Part shown: piece by piece, positions 30,593 through 40,122 of the stretch
Layout of the letters: the number at the start of each line of letters is the position of its first letter
Position numbering within the stretch: the first letter of the stretch is position 1
The notes under the pieces: generated by a model
Database searches by the model: none
The model's input: the letters and a program-made list of their open reading frames with translations, nothing else
Told to the model about the DNA's origin: nothing
Translations under genes and position numbers: made by a program
Assembly: GCF_900111685.1 (NCBI RefSeq)
Contig: NZ_FOHX01000003.1
Span: 248,001-312,000 of the forward strand
Source of the DNA: Nonomuraea wenchangensis
Lineage (GTDB): Bacteria > Actinomycetota > Actinomycetes > Streptosporangiales > Streptosporangiaceae
Reading direction: 5' to 3'
Length of the DNA: 64,000 nucleotides

Positions 30593-33343
30593 CCGGCGGG
30601 CGGCTGCGGCGGCCTGGGTACGGGTGGCGACCTCCAGCTTGGCCAGGATGTTCGACACGTGCACGCTCACCGTCTTCTGCGCGATGAACAGCCGCTCGGC
30701 GACCTCCCGGTTGGTCAGCCCCTCGGCGACCAGGCGCAGCACCTCCAGCTCGCGCGCGGTGAGCGAGCCGGGACCACCCGGACCACCCGGACCACCTGGA
30801 GCCCCGCCGCCGAAGCGGGCCCGGCGGCCGAACTCGGTGAGCGCGTTCTCCAGGGGCGTCGCCCTCAGCTTGCCCGCCGTCTCCCTCGCCAGCTCCCACT
30901 CCGCCTGCGCCGCCTCGCGCTCGCCGTGGGCGAGCAGGGCCTCGGCCAGCCGCCAGCGGGAGCGGGCCACCTCGTACACGAAGCCGAAGTCGAAGGCCGC
31001 GACGACCCGGCGCCACAGCTCGACGTCGTGCCGCCCGTGGGCGCGCTGCCACTCGGCCTCGGCCCGCAGCCCCCAGGCCAGCCCTTCGGGCCCGAGATGC
31101 CCGGGCTGGCCCGCGGGGCCGTGCTCGACCGTGAAGCGGGCCCGTTCGAGCAGGTCGTCGGCCTCGGCCCGGTCGAAGTCGCCGAGCTCGGTCATGGCGG
31201 CGAGCCCGAGTGCGGACAGCCGCAGCGCCCCGGCCTCGCCGGGGGTGAGGGGCGCCATCGCCGCGCGTACGTGCTCCAGGGCCCCCGCGGGGTCGCCCTG
31301 CCAGAGGGCGTGCTCGGCGGCAAGCCCCCGGGACATGTAGGCGACCAGGTCATCGGACCAGAAGGGCCGCAGCCAGCTCAGCCGGCTCTCCACGCCGGGC
31401 AGCCCCCGCCCGACCTCGACGAAGAGCGAGAACGACGACAGCGTGGCCTCCGGCTGGGTGCCCACCCGTACGGGGAAGGTGGCCGCGACCGCCTCCGCCT
31501 GGTCCCACTCGCCGGCGACGTAGTGGATGAGGAAGCGCAGGAAGCGCAGGTCGGTGCCGTAGGTGCTCCACTTGAGCCCGGTGTCGAGCGCCATCTTGAT
31601 GCCGTCGTCGGCGACCTCGGCGGCGTGGTCGAGCCGGCCCTGCTCGTAGTGGATGCGCGCGTGGTGGAAGCGGGCGCGCAGGTCCATGGCCAGGTCGCAG
31701 GTGGTGAGGGCGGAGGCGGTCTCGATCAGCTCGTGGGCGCGGGCGATGTCGCCGTGGTATTCGCGGTAGGTGGCCAGTGTGAGCAGCGCTCCGACCTCGG
31801 CGTCGGCGGCCCCGGCGGCGCGGGCGGTGTCGAGCGCGCGGCCGGCGAGGGTCTCGACCTCCTTGAGCCGGGGGCTCCAGAACAGGGTGCGGGCGTGGGT
31901 GGCGAGGGCGCGGGCGAGGTCGGCGTCGTTGTCGGCGCTCTCGACGGCGCGCTCGGCGGCGGCGACGGCCCCCGCCGGGTCGTCGGTCTCCCACAGGTAG
32001 TAGGCCAGGCGCTCGCTCACCTCGGACGTGGGCGGCAGCGCGCGGAGCTGGACCACGGCGCGGTGGTTGTCGCCGCTGTCGGCGGCCATGATCGCGCTGC
32101 GGAAGGCCAGCTCGGCGCGGCTCTCGCCGGTCAGCTCGGCGGCGTCCTCGACCCGGTCCCACAGGCTGAGCGCCTGGTCGTAGTGGCTGTGGGCCTCGGC
32201 GGGTGCGCCCAGCCGCTCGGCCAGCCGGCCCGCCTCGGCAGACGCCTTGAGCGCCCCGGCGAGGTCGTGGCCGGCGAGGTAGTGGTGGGCCAGCTCGGCG
32301 GGCGCGGTGAGCAGGCGGGCGAAGGCGGCGTGCAGCCGGGTGCGCTCGCCGGGCAGCAGGTCGGTGTAGACGGCCTCCTGCAGCAGCGCGTGGCGGAAGG
32401 TGTAGCCGAAGCCGTCGACCCGGAGCAGCCCGCGCGAGACGATCTCCCTGACCGCCTCCTCGAACTCGGCCAGCGGCAGCCCGGACACCTCGCGCAGCAG
32501 CTCGTCCTCCACCCGGCGGCCGGCCACGGCGGCGGCCCGCAGCACCTGCTGGCTCGCCTCGGACAGCACCTCGACGCGGGACATCAGCAGGCTGGCCAGC
32601 CCGTCGGGCAGGCTGTCGCCCTCGGCCAGCGCCGCGAACAGCTCCTCGGCGTAGAACGGGTTGCCGTCGGCCCGTGCGACGATCTCGCCCAGCTCCTGGG
32701 CGCCCACCCGGCCCATCGTGGCGACATAGTCCGACAGATCGCCCGTGCTGAGCGGGCCCAGCTCCACGCCCGTCACCGTGGGCAGCCGCTTGAGCTCGGC
32801 CAGCACCGACCGCAGCGGATGGCGGCGGTGCAGGTCGTCGGTGCGGTAGGTGCCCATGACGCAGACCTGCTCGCTCTGGAGCATGCGGCTGAGGAAGACC
32901 AGCAGGTCACGGGTGGAGCGGTCGGCCCAGTGCAGGTCCTCGATCACGAACAGCACCGGCTGCACGTCGGCCAGCAGCCCGAGCAGCGAGCCGAACAGCC
33001 GCTGCTGGGTGAGCCCGCTGGAGGGCGCGCTCTCGGTGCCGGGCAGGAGCTGGCCCAGCAGGGGGTGGGCGGCGGCGGACTCCCGCACCGCGGGCTCGGC
33101 GCCACGCAGCGCGTCGGCCAGCGGCAGGTAGGGCAGCGCGTCGCCCAGCTCGGCGCACTGGCCGACGAGGACGTGGAAGCCCCGCTCGCGGGCCCGCGAC
33201 ACCAGCTCGCCGACCAGCCGCGTCTTGCCGATGCCCGCGTCGCCGCCGATGAGCGCGACGCCGGCCGTGCCTTCCGTGGCGGACTCCAGCACCCGCACGA
33301 GTCTGTCCAGCTCAACCGAGCGCCCGACGAGAAGTCCGTTCAC
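30578..33343 (-). CDS. LAL-type LuxR regulator with AAA ATPase
   Basis: This 921-residue regulator has an N-terminal nucleotide-binding domain (Walker [10 protein letters not shown] at 33-41; Walker [12 protein letters not shown] near 130-140), a long helical TPR-like middle, and a C-terminal LuxR HTH ([46 protein letters not shown]). This is the MalT/LAL architecture. [11 protein letters not shown] linker precedes the HTH. CATAGT ends 6 nt before GTG 33341-33343 (leaderless). No biosynthetic cluster is adjacent, so its target is unclear. Confidence 0.9.
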   Translation of the reverse strand: MNGLLVGRSVELDRLVRVLESATEGTAGVALIGGDAGIGKTRLVGELVSRARERGFHVLVGQCAELGDALPYLPLADALRGAEPAVRESAAAHPLLGQLLPGTESAPSSGLTQQRLFGSLLGLLADVQPVLFVIEDLHWADRSTRDLLVFLSRMLQSEQVCVMGTYRTDDLHRRHPLRSVLAELKRLPTVTGVELGPLSTGDLSDYVATMGRVGAQELGEIVARADGNPFYAEELFAALAEGDSLPDGLASLLMSRVEVLSEASQQVLRAAAVAGRRVEDELLREVSGLPLAEFEEAVREIVSRGLLRVDGFGYTFRHALLQEAVYTDLLPGERTRLHAAFARLLTAPAELAHHYLAGHDLAGALKASAEAGRLAERLGAPAEAHSHYDQALSLWDRVEDAAELTGESRAELAFRSAIMAADSGDNHRAVVQLRALPPTSEVSERLAYYLWETDDPAGAVAAAERAVESADNDADLARALATHARTLFWSPRLKEVETLAGRALDTARAAGAADAEVGALLTLATYREYHGDIARAHELIETASALTTCDLAMDLRARFHHARIHYEQGRLDHAAEVADDGIKMALDTGLKWSTYGTDLRFLRFLIHYVAGEWDQAEAVAATFPVRVGTQPEATLSSFSLFVEVGRGLPGVESRLSWLRPFWSDDLVAYMSRGLAAEHALWQGDPAGALEHVRAAMAPLTPGEAGALRLSALGLAAMTELGDFDRAEADDLLERARFTVEHGPAGQPGHLGPEGLAWGLRAEAEWQRAHGRHDVELWRRVVAAFDFGFVYEVARSRWRLAEALLAHGEREAAQAEWELARETAGKLRATPLENALTEFGRRARFGGGAPGGPGGPGGPGSLTARELEVLRLVAEGLTNREVAERLFIAQKTVSVHVSNILAKLEVATRTQAAAAARRAGLL

Positions 33344-33455
33344 GCCACAACTATGCCACGCCGGGCCGACACCTTAATGATCCGGCATTGGTCCGGCAAA
33401 GCGGCGGTCAATTGGCCCAGACGCCCGGACCAAAGCCGACCTATGCTTCGGAGCC

Positions 33456-34073
33456 GTGATCTCCCCCACGACGTACGCCTTCTTCGTCACGGCCTCGCTC
33501 GCCCTCGTGCTGATCCCCGGCCCGAACCATCTCTACATCACCGCCCGCGGCCTGGCCCAGGGCCGGCCGGCGGCGCTGGCCAGCGCCTTCGGCGTGGAGA
33601 CCGGCACGCTGGTGCACATCGCCGCCGCGGCGGCGGGGCTGTCGTACCTGATCTCGCGGTCGGCGGCGCTGTTCGCGGTCGTGAAGTGGGCGGGCGTGGC
33701 CTACCTCGGCTACCTGGCCTTCCGCGCGTTCACCGGCGGCGGGCAGGAGGAGGGCGCCGCGCCGCCCCCGCAGCCGCTGCGCCGGGTGTTCCTGGAAGGG
33801 ATGCTGGTCAACGTGCTCAACCCCAAGGTGGCGCTGTTCTTCCTGGCGTTCCTGCCACAGTTCGTACGCCCCGAGGCGGGCTCGCCCGCGCTGCAGATAG
33901 TGCTGTTCGGCCTGACGCTGCTGCTGCTCGGCCTGCTGTCCGACCTCGTGTACGCCTGGACCGCCGGCGCGCTCGGCGGCCGGCTGCGCGGCCGGGAGAG
34001 GGTCATGCGTCGCCTCAGCGGCGTGGTCTACCTGGGCCTCGGCGTGGCCACGGCGTTCGCCGGGAGAAAATGA
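33456..34073 (+). CDS. LysE/RhtB-family amino-acid exporter
   Basis: This 205-residue membrane transporter starts VISPTTYAFFVTASLALVLIPGPNHLYITARGLAQGRPAALASAFGVETGTLVHIAAAAAGLSYLI. The IPGPN motif and six helices are typical of LysE/RhtB exporters of amino acids or small metabolites. The following TetR gene overlaps its stop (ATGA), implying local control. GTG 33456 lies 8 nt after TATGCT, so the transcript is nearly leaderless. Confidence 0.9.
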   Translation: MISPTTYAFFVTASLALVLIPGPNHLYITARGLAQGRPAALASAFGVETGTLVHIAAAAAGLSYLISRSAALFAVVKWAGVAYLGYLAFRAFTGGGQEEGAAPPPQPLRRVFLEGMLVNVLNPKVALFFLAFLPQFVRPEAGSPALQIVLFGLTLLLLGLLSDLVYAWTAGALGGRLRGRERVMRRLSGVVYLGLGVATAFAGRK

Positions 34074-34618
34074 GGCGCATGGCCCCGAGGAAGCAGCAGG
34101 AGATCTTCGACGCGACGTTGCGGCTGGTCGCCGAGAAGGGCTACGACGGGCTGACCGTCGAGGGCGTCGCCGAACGGTCGGGCGTCAACAAGACGACGAT
34201 CTACCGGTGGTGGCCGTCCAAGGCCGCGCTGCTCGGGGCGGCGCTGGTGGAGGCCGACGTGCTGGGGTTCGAGCCGCCCGACACGGGCAGCCTGCGCGGC
34301 GACCTCGTGGCGCTGGTGGAGAGCATGATCCGGCTGCTCACCGAGCCGCCGTCCGCGGACATCGCGGTGGCCGCGCTCGCCGCCGCCGCCCGCCATCCGG
34401 AGCTGGACACCCGCAATTTCTTCGCCGACCGCTTCGCGAAGGAGCGGGAGATCTTCGAGCGGGCCGCCCAGCGCGGCGAGCTGTCCGCCTCGGCCGATCC
34501 GATGCTGGTGCTCGACCTGCTCGCGGGGGCGGTGTGGTCGCGGGTGGTCCTGCGCGGGCTGCGGGCGCCGGACGGCTTCGCCGCCAAGGCCGTCTCGGCC
34601 CTGCTCGACGGCGTCTAG
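34070..34618 (+). CDS. TetR-family transcriptional regulator
   Basis: This 182-residue regulator has the TetR HTH KQQEIFDATLRLVAEKGYDGLTVEGVAERSGVNKTTIYRWWPSKAALLGAAL and a TetR_C-like ligand domain. ATG 34070-34072 overlaps the exporter stop and follows a GGGAG site; ATG 34079 is a possible alternative. It is cotranscribed with the LysE-type exporter and probably senses its substrate. The end overlaps the convergent metallo-hydrolase gene by 4 nt. Confidence 0.9.
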   Translation: MRRMAPRKQQEIFDATLRLVAEKGYDGLTVEGVAERSGVNKTTIYRWWPSKAALLGAALVEADVLGFEPPDTGSLRGDLVALVESMIRLLTEPPSADIAVAALAAAARHPELDTRNFFADRFAKEREIFERAAQRGELSASADPMLVLDLLAGAVWSRVVLRGLRAPDGFAAKAVSALLDGV

Positions 34619-35598
34619 CTCCCACGCCGCGCCTGGCCGCTGCCCGCCTCCTGGTCCTGGGCGATGCGGCCGCGCAGCATGACCTCCATGACCTTCATGA
34701 AGCGCTGCGCCCTGGCACGACCGATGATGAACGGGTTCGCCGTCCTCGTGGGGTCGGCGCGCAGCTCCTCGATGCGCGCGAGGCCGTGGTCGGCGCCGCC
34801 GTGGTTGTTCAGCTCGACCTCCACCCCCGCCCGTCGCATCGTGGCGGCGAAGGCGAGGACGGAGGACAGGTTCGCGCGCTTGCCCTCGATCGCGGCGGGC
34901 GGATTGGTGCCGCCCCACAACATCGCGGTGTGCCGGCGCCCCTTCCAGCGCACCGGGAAGATCGGCGAGACGGTGCCCGGCGTGTGCCCGGGAGTGTGGT
35001 GGAACGTGACCGTGGTGTCCCCGAGGGTGATCTTCTGTCCGTCGGCGATCACCAGGTCCCGCTTGGGCGCGTTGGCGGGGCGTTCGGCGGCGACGAGGTC
35101 CCAGTCGGCCCGGCTCATCAGGACGCGGGCGCCGTACCGGTCCGCCAGGAGCTGCGCGCCGCCGAAATGATCGTGGTGGCCGTGGGCGACCACCACGTAC
35201 TTGATCTGGGCGGGGTCCGCACCCACCGCGCGCAGCCCCGGAATGATGATGTTCTCGGCGTCGTCAGGCGAGCCCATCGCGTCGATGAGGATGACGCCCT
35301 GAGAGGTGAGCAGCGCCGTGGCCTGGACGAAGCTGGTGCCCAGCACCGCGACGTCGTCGAAGATCCGCATCGGCGCGAGGGGTTTCGCGGCCGGCATCGT
35401 CAGGTCCGGCCCGAGCGCTTTGACCAGGGCCCGCAGGACCGGGTCGTCACCGGCCAGCCTGGCCGCGCGGTCGTAGTAGCGCTGCGCGCTCTCCGGGGCG
35501 GCGGCGGCCGACGCCTCGGCCGGGCGGCCCGCCAGCGGCAGGAGGGCTCCCGCGGCCAGCAACGCGCGGCGGGACGGAACGGACTGTCCGAAGGACAT
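34615..35598 (-). CDS. Tat-exported metallo-beta-lactamase-fold hydrolase
   Basis: This 327-residue protein has an N-terminal Tat-like signal (SRRALLAAGALLPLAG, residues 9-24) and an MBL fold. The metal motif is HGHHDHFGG (139-147), with a further histidine in FHHTPGHTPG, and NNHGGADHG near residue 282. GRRHTAMLWGGTNPP follows the second half. It resembles B3-like/MBL hydrolases that are not necessarily beta-lactamases; the substrate is unknown. The signal suggests it acts outside the cell after folding in the cytoplasm. Confidence 0.8.
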   Translation of the reverse strand: MSFGQSVPSRRALLAAGALLPLAGRPAEASAAAAPESAQRYYDRAARLAGDDPVLRALVKALGPDLTMPAAKPLAPMRIFDDVAVLGTSFVQATALLTSQGVILIDAMGSPDDAENIIIPGLRAVGADPAQIKYVVVAHGHHDHFGGAQLLADRYGARVLMSRADWDLVAAERPANAPKRDLVIADGQKITLGDTTVTFHHTPGHTPGTVSPIFPVRWKGRRHTAMLWGGTNPPAAIEGKRANLSSVLAFAATMRRAGVEVELNNHGGADHGLARIEELRADPTRTANPFIIGRARAQRFMKVMEVMLRGRIAQDQEAGSGQARRGS

Positions 35599-35771
35599 GG
35601 GTGGGACACCTGCTTTCAGGGGCTGCGGATCTCGATGCGAGCGGCCCCGATGGACGTCGATGCCCGTCCAGCAGACCAGAGTTGATCAATGACGTCCAAT
35701 AGTGGTATGGGAGGCCCAGCGATAAGGAAGCGAATATCGAAGCTGGTCAGGGCCGCACGGTCCGGTGCGTC

Positions 35772-35791
35772 AGGCCGGTTTCCCCCGGCCT
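35772..35791 (-). terminator. hairpin at the end of the D-amino-acid cluster
   Basis: AGGCCGG and CCGGCCT form a 7-bp stem with a 6-nt loop overlapping the stop of the last cluster gene. The 180 nt between here and the metallo-hydrolase start hold no gene. Confidence 0.5.
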
Positions 35792-36986
35792 AGAGGACTT
35801 CGGCGAGCGCGGCCGGGATGCGGTCGAGCACCGGGTGCGGGGCCAGCCCGTACGCGTAGAAGTCGACCGCGAGCGCCCCCGCCGCCTTGGCCGCCCGGAC
35901 CTTGGCCACGAGCCGGTCGAGCGAGTCGCTGTCGGGATGGCCGGGCCGCAGCACCGCCCGCACCTCGCGGTCCTTGCCGACCGACCGCAGGTAGGCCCCC
36001 ACGTCGTCGGCCACCCGCGCCGCGTCGCGGGCGTAGGCCAGCACGCCGAACGCCGGAACCAGATCGCCCAGCGCCACCAGGTCGACGCCGAGCTGCCAGG
36101 CGTCGTGCGCGGCCAGGCCGGGCGTGGGCAGGCCGTCGGCGTAGCCCTTGACGGCGCCCGTGGAGTCGATGAACACCAGCTTGGAGCCCTCCTCGGCGAC
36201 CGCCGACGCCACCTCGGAGACCAGCGTCGTCACGGTCTCCGAACGGGCGCGGGCGTAGGCCACGACGTCGGGCCCCGCATACGCCGTGAGCGCCGCCCGG
36301 GTCACCTCGCCCTGCGCGGGCGGGTCGCCGTCGAGCACCCGTCCCACGATGCGCGCGCACTCCTCGCGCGCCATCTCGGCGTCCACGCCCAGGTCGGCGG
36401 CGCGGCGCAGGCAGTAGTCGCAGAAGCAGAGGCCGAACAGGTAGGCGTCCATCGGCCCGAGCGGCACGAACGACCGCTCGGCCGCGAGCGGCTGGAAGTG
36501 CAGCGCCTCGGCCGGCACGCTCTCGACGCCGAGCCGCGCGACGGCCCGGGCCAGCGCGACGGCGTACTCGCGCACGTCGGGGTGGGCGGGGCACAGGTCG
36601 GCAGGGGAGCCGCGGTCGCCGAAGCAGTCGCGTACGGTGACGTCGGGATGCTCGGCGCCGAGCGTCGCGTTGCGCAGGAAGACGGTCCAGCCGTGCAGCT
36701 TCATGGACCGCTTCGCGCACGCCTCGCGCAGGCCGTCGAGCACGGCGGCGTGACCGGGCACCGGCCACAGCCGCCGGCCGTCGAACAGCTCGGCCGGCGG
36801 GGTGAAGTGCGCCGCGTCATGGCGGACGGTCAGTCTGGACAGCCCGTGCGGGGTGACGTCGCGGGCGGCGTGGTGCGCGACGCCGACGGTGACGCCGGCG
36901 ACGCCGTACCCGCTGATCCTGTCGAGCACCCGCTCGACGCCCTCACCGCGCAGATCCTCGGCGAAGACGTATACCGAACTGTCCAC
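35790..36986 (-). CDS. TIM-barrel-like protein of D-amino-acid cluster, function unknown
   Basis: This 398-residue protein begins MDSSVYVFAEDLRGEGVERVLDRISGYGVAGVTVGVAHHAARDVTPHG and has FCDYCLRR with a cysteine cluster (LCFCDYC, near residue 190). It looks like a glycoside-hydrolase-type TIM barrel (GWTVFLRNATLG, KLVFIDSTGAVKGYADGLP, VLAYARDA, KAAGALAVDFYAYGL) but lacks a catalytic signature that I can name. GTG 36984-36986 follows TAAAGT by 6 nt, so it may also have its own leaderless promoter. It starts 9 nt after the RidA stop, which ties it to the D-amino-acid genes. Confidence 0.6.
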   Translation of the reverse strand: MDSSVYVFAEDLRGEGVERVLDRISGYGVAGVTVGVAHHAARDVTPHGLSRLTVRHDAAHFTPPAELFDGRRLWPVPGHAAVLDGLREACAKRSMKLHGWTVFLRNATLGAEHPDVTVRDCFGDRGSPADLCPAHPDVREYAVALARAVARLGVESVPAEALHFQPLAAERSFVPLGPMDAYLFGLCFCDYCLRRAADLGVDAEMAREECARIVGRVLDGDPPAQGEVTRAALTAYAGPDVVAYARARSETVTTLVSEVASAVAEEGSKLVFIDSTGAVKGYADGLPTPGLAAHDAWQLGVDLVALGDLVPAFGVLAYARDAARVADDVGAYLRSVGKDREVRAVLRPGHPDSDSLDRLVAKVRAAKAAGALAVDFYAYGLAPHPVLDRIPAALAEVL

Positions 36987-36995
36987 GAGCGAACT

Positions 36996-37376
36996 TTACG
37001 CGCTCTTGTGCGCGACGAAGTCGATCTCCACCAGGATGCCCAGGAGCTGGGACCCCACCGTGGTGCGAACGGGGTAGGGAGCGTTGAAGTACGACTTGTA
37101 GACCTCGTTGTAGGCGGCGAAGTCGCGCTCGACGTGCTGCAGGTGGACCGTGGACTTCACCACGTCGTCGAAGCCGAGCCCGTGCGCGGCGAGGATCGCG
37201 CCGAGGTTGCGCATGACCTGATGGGTCTGGGCGGCCACGTCGTCGCCGACGAGCTCACCGGTGTGCGGGTCGAGCGGCCCCATGCCCGAGGTGAAGACGA
37301 AGTCGCCCACCACGAGGCCCTGCGAGTAGGCGCCGATGGGGGCGGCGCCTTCGCTGGTGCGAAGCTCCTTTTTCAC
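36996..37376 (-). CDS. ridA: RidA-family enamine/imine deaminase
   Basis: This 126-residue protein (VKKELRTSEGAAPIGAYSQGLVVGDFVFTSGMGPLDPHTGELVG) has the RidA signature: GAYSQ, a conserved Arg in YPVRTTVGSQLLG, and a glutamate-rich end VEIDFVAHK. RidA hydrolyses reactive 2-aminoacrylate-type intermediates released by PLP dehydratases, here most likely by the D-serine/threonine enzyme encoded upstream. GTG 37374-37376 has a GGAG site 6 nt upstream. Translation starts 14 nt after the preceding stop. Confidence 0.9.
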   Translation of the reverse strand: MKKELRTSEGAAPIGAYSQGLVVGDFVFTSGMGPLDPHTGELVGDDVAAQTHQVMRNLGAILAAHGLGFDDVVKSTVHLQHVERDFAAYNEVYKSYFNAPYPVRTTVGSQLLGILVEIDFVAHKSA

Positions 37377-37390
37377 GAAACGCTCCAAAG

Positions 37391-38458
37391 TCAGTGGAAA
37401 TCGGTACTGATCGTGCCTACGACACGGTAGTCCTCGTCCACCACGGGCAGCATCCGCCACTTGTCGAAGGCCGTGCAGGGGTGGGAGATGCCGAAGGACA
37501 GCAGGTCACCGGGCGCGAGCCCGTCGGCGCGCAGCAGCGTGTGCTGGTCCTGCATCCTCAGCACGGTCACGCCCTCGCGGCGTGGGACCGGCAGGCCCTC
37601 GTCGTATGGGGCGTCGCGCTTGCCCATGCCGACGATGGCGAGGCCGGGCTCCGGCACCGACAGCACGTACGCCCACACCTCCAGCGCCGACCGCAGCTCG
37701 CCGCCGATGCGGTTGAACGGGGTGCGCTCGCGGTAGTAGCCCTCGTCGTGGGTGACGTACGCGCCGCTGCGCAGCAGGATCCTGGCCTGGACGGCGGCCA
37801 GTTCGCGGCCGATCACGTCGAACCACTGGCTGCCGCCGACGGACAGGATCGGGTTGCGGACGCGCAGGTGCCCCAGGGCCTCGGTCAGTGTGTCCAGATA
37901 TTTCCGTACGTGGTGGGCGTCCGGCAGGCCGCCTTCGTACCCGGCCACCCCGGCGACCTCGACCCCCGGCGTCTTCGCCGCGTGCGCCGCCACCCGCAGG
38001 AACTCCTCCAGCGTGCGGCACCCGGCCCGGCCACCCGCGTGCCCCATCTCCACCAGCACCCGGAACGGCCGCTCCCCGGCGTGCTCGGCGAGGATGTCGA
38101 CGCCCTGCACGGAGTCGGCGAAGCTCAGGAACTCGAAGTCGGGATCCGCCGCCAGCTCCGCCGCCGCCCAGTCGAGCCCGGCCGGGCTCACCACCTGGTT
38201 GGCCACCACGATCCGCCGGGCGCCGAAGGCCCGGACCGCGCGGGCCTGCCGGGTGTCGGCCACGGTCAGCCCCCAGGCGCCCGCCGCGAGCTGCAGCTGC
38301 GCGATCTCCTTCGACAGGTGCGTCTTGGCGTGCGGCGCCAGCTCCATGCCGTGGTCGCGGGCGAAGGCCGCCATCGTCGCGATGTTGTGCTCCAGCGCGT
38401 CCCGGCGCACCACCATCAGCGGAAACTCGTAATCGCCCTCGAAGACCACTGCAGACAC
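37391..38458 (-). CDS. D-threonine aldolase / D-serine dehydratase-like PLP enzyme
   Basis: This 355-residue fold-type III PLP enzyme has an N-terminal alanine-racemase-type barrel with the PLP lysine in PHAKTHLSK (Lys45). It has LSVGGSQWFD and the C-terminal metal-binding pair GISHPCTAFDKWR (His326, Cys328) seen in D-threonine aldolases and Zn-dependent D-serine dehydratases. It would cleave D-threonine/D-serine analogues, producing glycine plus aldehyde, or an enamine and then a 2-oxoacid; the exact reaction cannot be decided. GTG 38456-38458 has a GGAGG site. It is embedded between deacylase and RidA genes. Confidence 0.85.
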   Translation of the reverse strand: MSAVVFEGDYEFPLMVVRRDALEHNIATMAAFARDHGMELAPHAKTHLSKEIAQLQLAAGAWGLTVADTRQARAVRAFGARRIVVANQVVSPAGLDWAAAELAADPDFEFLSFADSVQGVDILAEHAGERPFRVLVEMGHAGGRAGCRTLEEFLRVAAHAAKTPGVEVAGVAGYEGGLPDAHHVRKYLDTLTEALGHLRVRNPILSVGGSQWFDVIGRELAAVQARILLRSGAYVTHDEGYYRERTPFNRIGGELRSALEVWAYVLSVPEPGLAIVGMGKRDAPYDEGLPVPRREGVTVLRMQDQHTLLRADGLAPGDLLSFGISHPCTAFDKWRMLPVVDEDYRVVGTISTDFH

Positions 38459-38557
38459 GGGACCCCCTCCATCCGTGTTCCGACCCTATTACAACGATCA
38501 TGATGACCACGATCGACACCGGCGCCGGTCGGGGCGCGCGGGCCGGGACGGGGACGG

Positions 38558-40114
38558 TCAGGGACGCAGCGCGCGGCCGGTGAGCGCGCCGGTCAGCTCG
38601 CCGCCGGCCAGCACCGGGACGCCCGACACGAGCACGTCGGCGACGCCGGTCGCGAGCTCGCGCGGCTCGGCGTAGGTGGCCCGGTCGGCCACGGTGGCCG
38701 GATCGATCACCACCAGGTCGGCGGCGAACCCCGTGCGCACCAGCCCCCGGTCGCTCAGCCCGAAGCGGCGGGCGGGATGCCCGGCGAGGTGCACGGCGGC
38801 CTGCTCCCACGTCCAGTCGCCCAGCTCCCTGACATGCCGGCCGAGGAACCGGGCGAAGGCCCCGAACCCGCGCGGATGCGGATGACCGCCCACGTAGATG
38901 CCGTCGGAGCCGCCGGTCTGCGAGGGGTGGCGCAGCACGCGGCGTACGGACTGCTCCCCCTCGGGCCCCTCGTCCGGGCGGGCCGACACGACGCCCGCCT
39001 CCAGCCGCGTCTCGATGAGCAGGCGCCGGCACAGCTCGGCCGGGGACACCCCCACCCGCTCGGCCGCCGCCGCCACGGTCAGCCCCTCCGTCCACTCCAT
39101 GCCGGGGGCGTGCGAGACGGTCAGCCGGGGCCAGCTCGCGTCGAGCCCGGGCCACCACTCGTCCAGGTCGGCGGCGGCGATCAGCTCCAGCGCCCGGCCG
39201 GTCTCGGCGGCGGGCACGGACGGCGGCAGCACGACCATCGCCAGGATCGTGTTGCCCCGCAGGTAGGGGTAGGTGTCGAAGGTCAGGTCGACGTCGCGGG
39301 CGAGCGCGTCGCCGACCAGCGGCAGCAGCACGTCGGCCGGGCCGTGCAGGTGGGAGACGTGCACGGCGGCGCCCGAGCGGGAGGCGATGTCCACGACCTC
39401 GGCCATGCCGACCCCGGCGCCGGGTCCGTAGGCGCGCATGTGGGTGACGTACGGGAGGCCGCCGAGCGGCCGGCACAGCGCGGCCAGTTCCTCGGCGTCG
39501 GCGTAGCGGCCCGGCAGGTATTCCAGGCCCGTGGACAGCCCGGCCGCGCCCTCCGCCAGGCCGCGCTCGACGCGCCTGAGCATCGCGGCCAGGTCGTCGG
39601 CGGAGGCAGGGGCGGACGAGGGGCCCATGACGTCGTAGCGGATCGTGCCGTGCGGCAGCAGGTAGGCCGTGTTGACCGCGACCGCACGGTCATAGGAGCC
39701 CAGCAGGTCAGCGACGCTCAGCGGCCCCTCGCGCGGCGGCCCCTCATGTGTCGGCCCCTCGCGCAGCGGGCCGTTGACGGCGGCGAAGTAGCGGGAGGCG
39801 TAGGCGACGGTCTCGGCCGAGCCCGGCGCGAACGACAGGCCGTCCTGGCCGAGCACGAACGTCGTCACCCCCTGCCGCAGCGCCGCTCGCTGCACCGCCG
39901 GGTCGAAGACCGCCGCGTCACCGTGGACATGGCAGTCGACGAACCCCGGCGCGACGAACCGGCCGCTCGCGTCGATCACCGTCGCCGCCTCGGCGTCCTC
40001 CAGACGGCCCACGGCCGCGACGCGGTCACCGCTCACCGCCACGTCCGCCCGGAACGGCGGGGCGCCCGTGCCGTCGAGCACCCTGCCACCCCGGATGATC
40101 AGGTCGAAGCTCAC
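38558..40114 (-). CDS. N-acyl-D-amino-acid deacylase
   Basis: This 518-residue amidohydrolase removes the acyl group from N-acyl-D-amino acids to free D-amino acids. The signature begins VSFDLIIRGGRVLDGTGAPP, with the metal motif GFVDCHVHGDAAVF, THMRAYGPG, HVSHLHGP, and GGSDGIYVGGHPHPRGFGAFARFLGRHV near the C-terminus. A GPTHEGPPREGPL stretch at about 130 is an unusual insert. GTG 40112-40114 gives the family-like N-terminus; a TTG at 40124-40126 overlaps the previous stop as TTGA, so coupling is possible with four more residues. Confidence 0.85.
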   Translation of the reverse strand: MSFDLIIRGGRVLDGTGAPPFRADVAVSGDRVAAVGRLEDAEAATVIDASGRFVAPGFVDCHVHGDAAVFDPAVQRAALRQGVTTFVLGQDGLSFAPGSAETVAYASRYFAAVNGPLREGPTHEGPPREGPLSVADLLGSYDRAVAVNTAYLLPHGTIRYDVMGPSSAPASADDLAAMLRRVERGLAEGAAGLSTGLEYLPGRYADAEELAALCRPLGGLPYVTHMRAYGPGAGVGMAEVVDIASRSGAAVHVSHLHGPADVLLPLVGDALARDVDLTFDTYPYLRGNTILAMVVLPPSVPAAETGRALELIAAADLDEWWPGLDASWPRLTVSHAPGMEWTEGLTVAAAAERVGVSPAELCRRLLIETRLEAGVVSARPDEGPEGEQSVRRVLRHPSQTGGSDGIYVGGHPHPRGFGAFARFLGRHVRELGDWTWEQAAVHLAGHPARRFGLSDRGLVRTGFAADLVVIDPATVADRATYAEPRELATGVADVLVSGVPVLAGGELTGALTGRALRP

Positions 40115-40122
40115 CCCAGGAT

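Noticed and set aside
30659..34069. Long plus-strand frame upstream of the TetR gene
   Set aside because: It is antisense to the LAL regulator; only its last part, from ATG 34070, is the real TetR gene.
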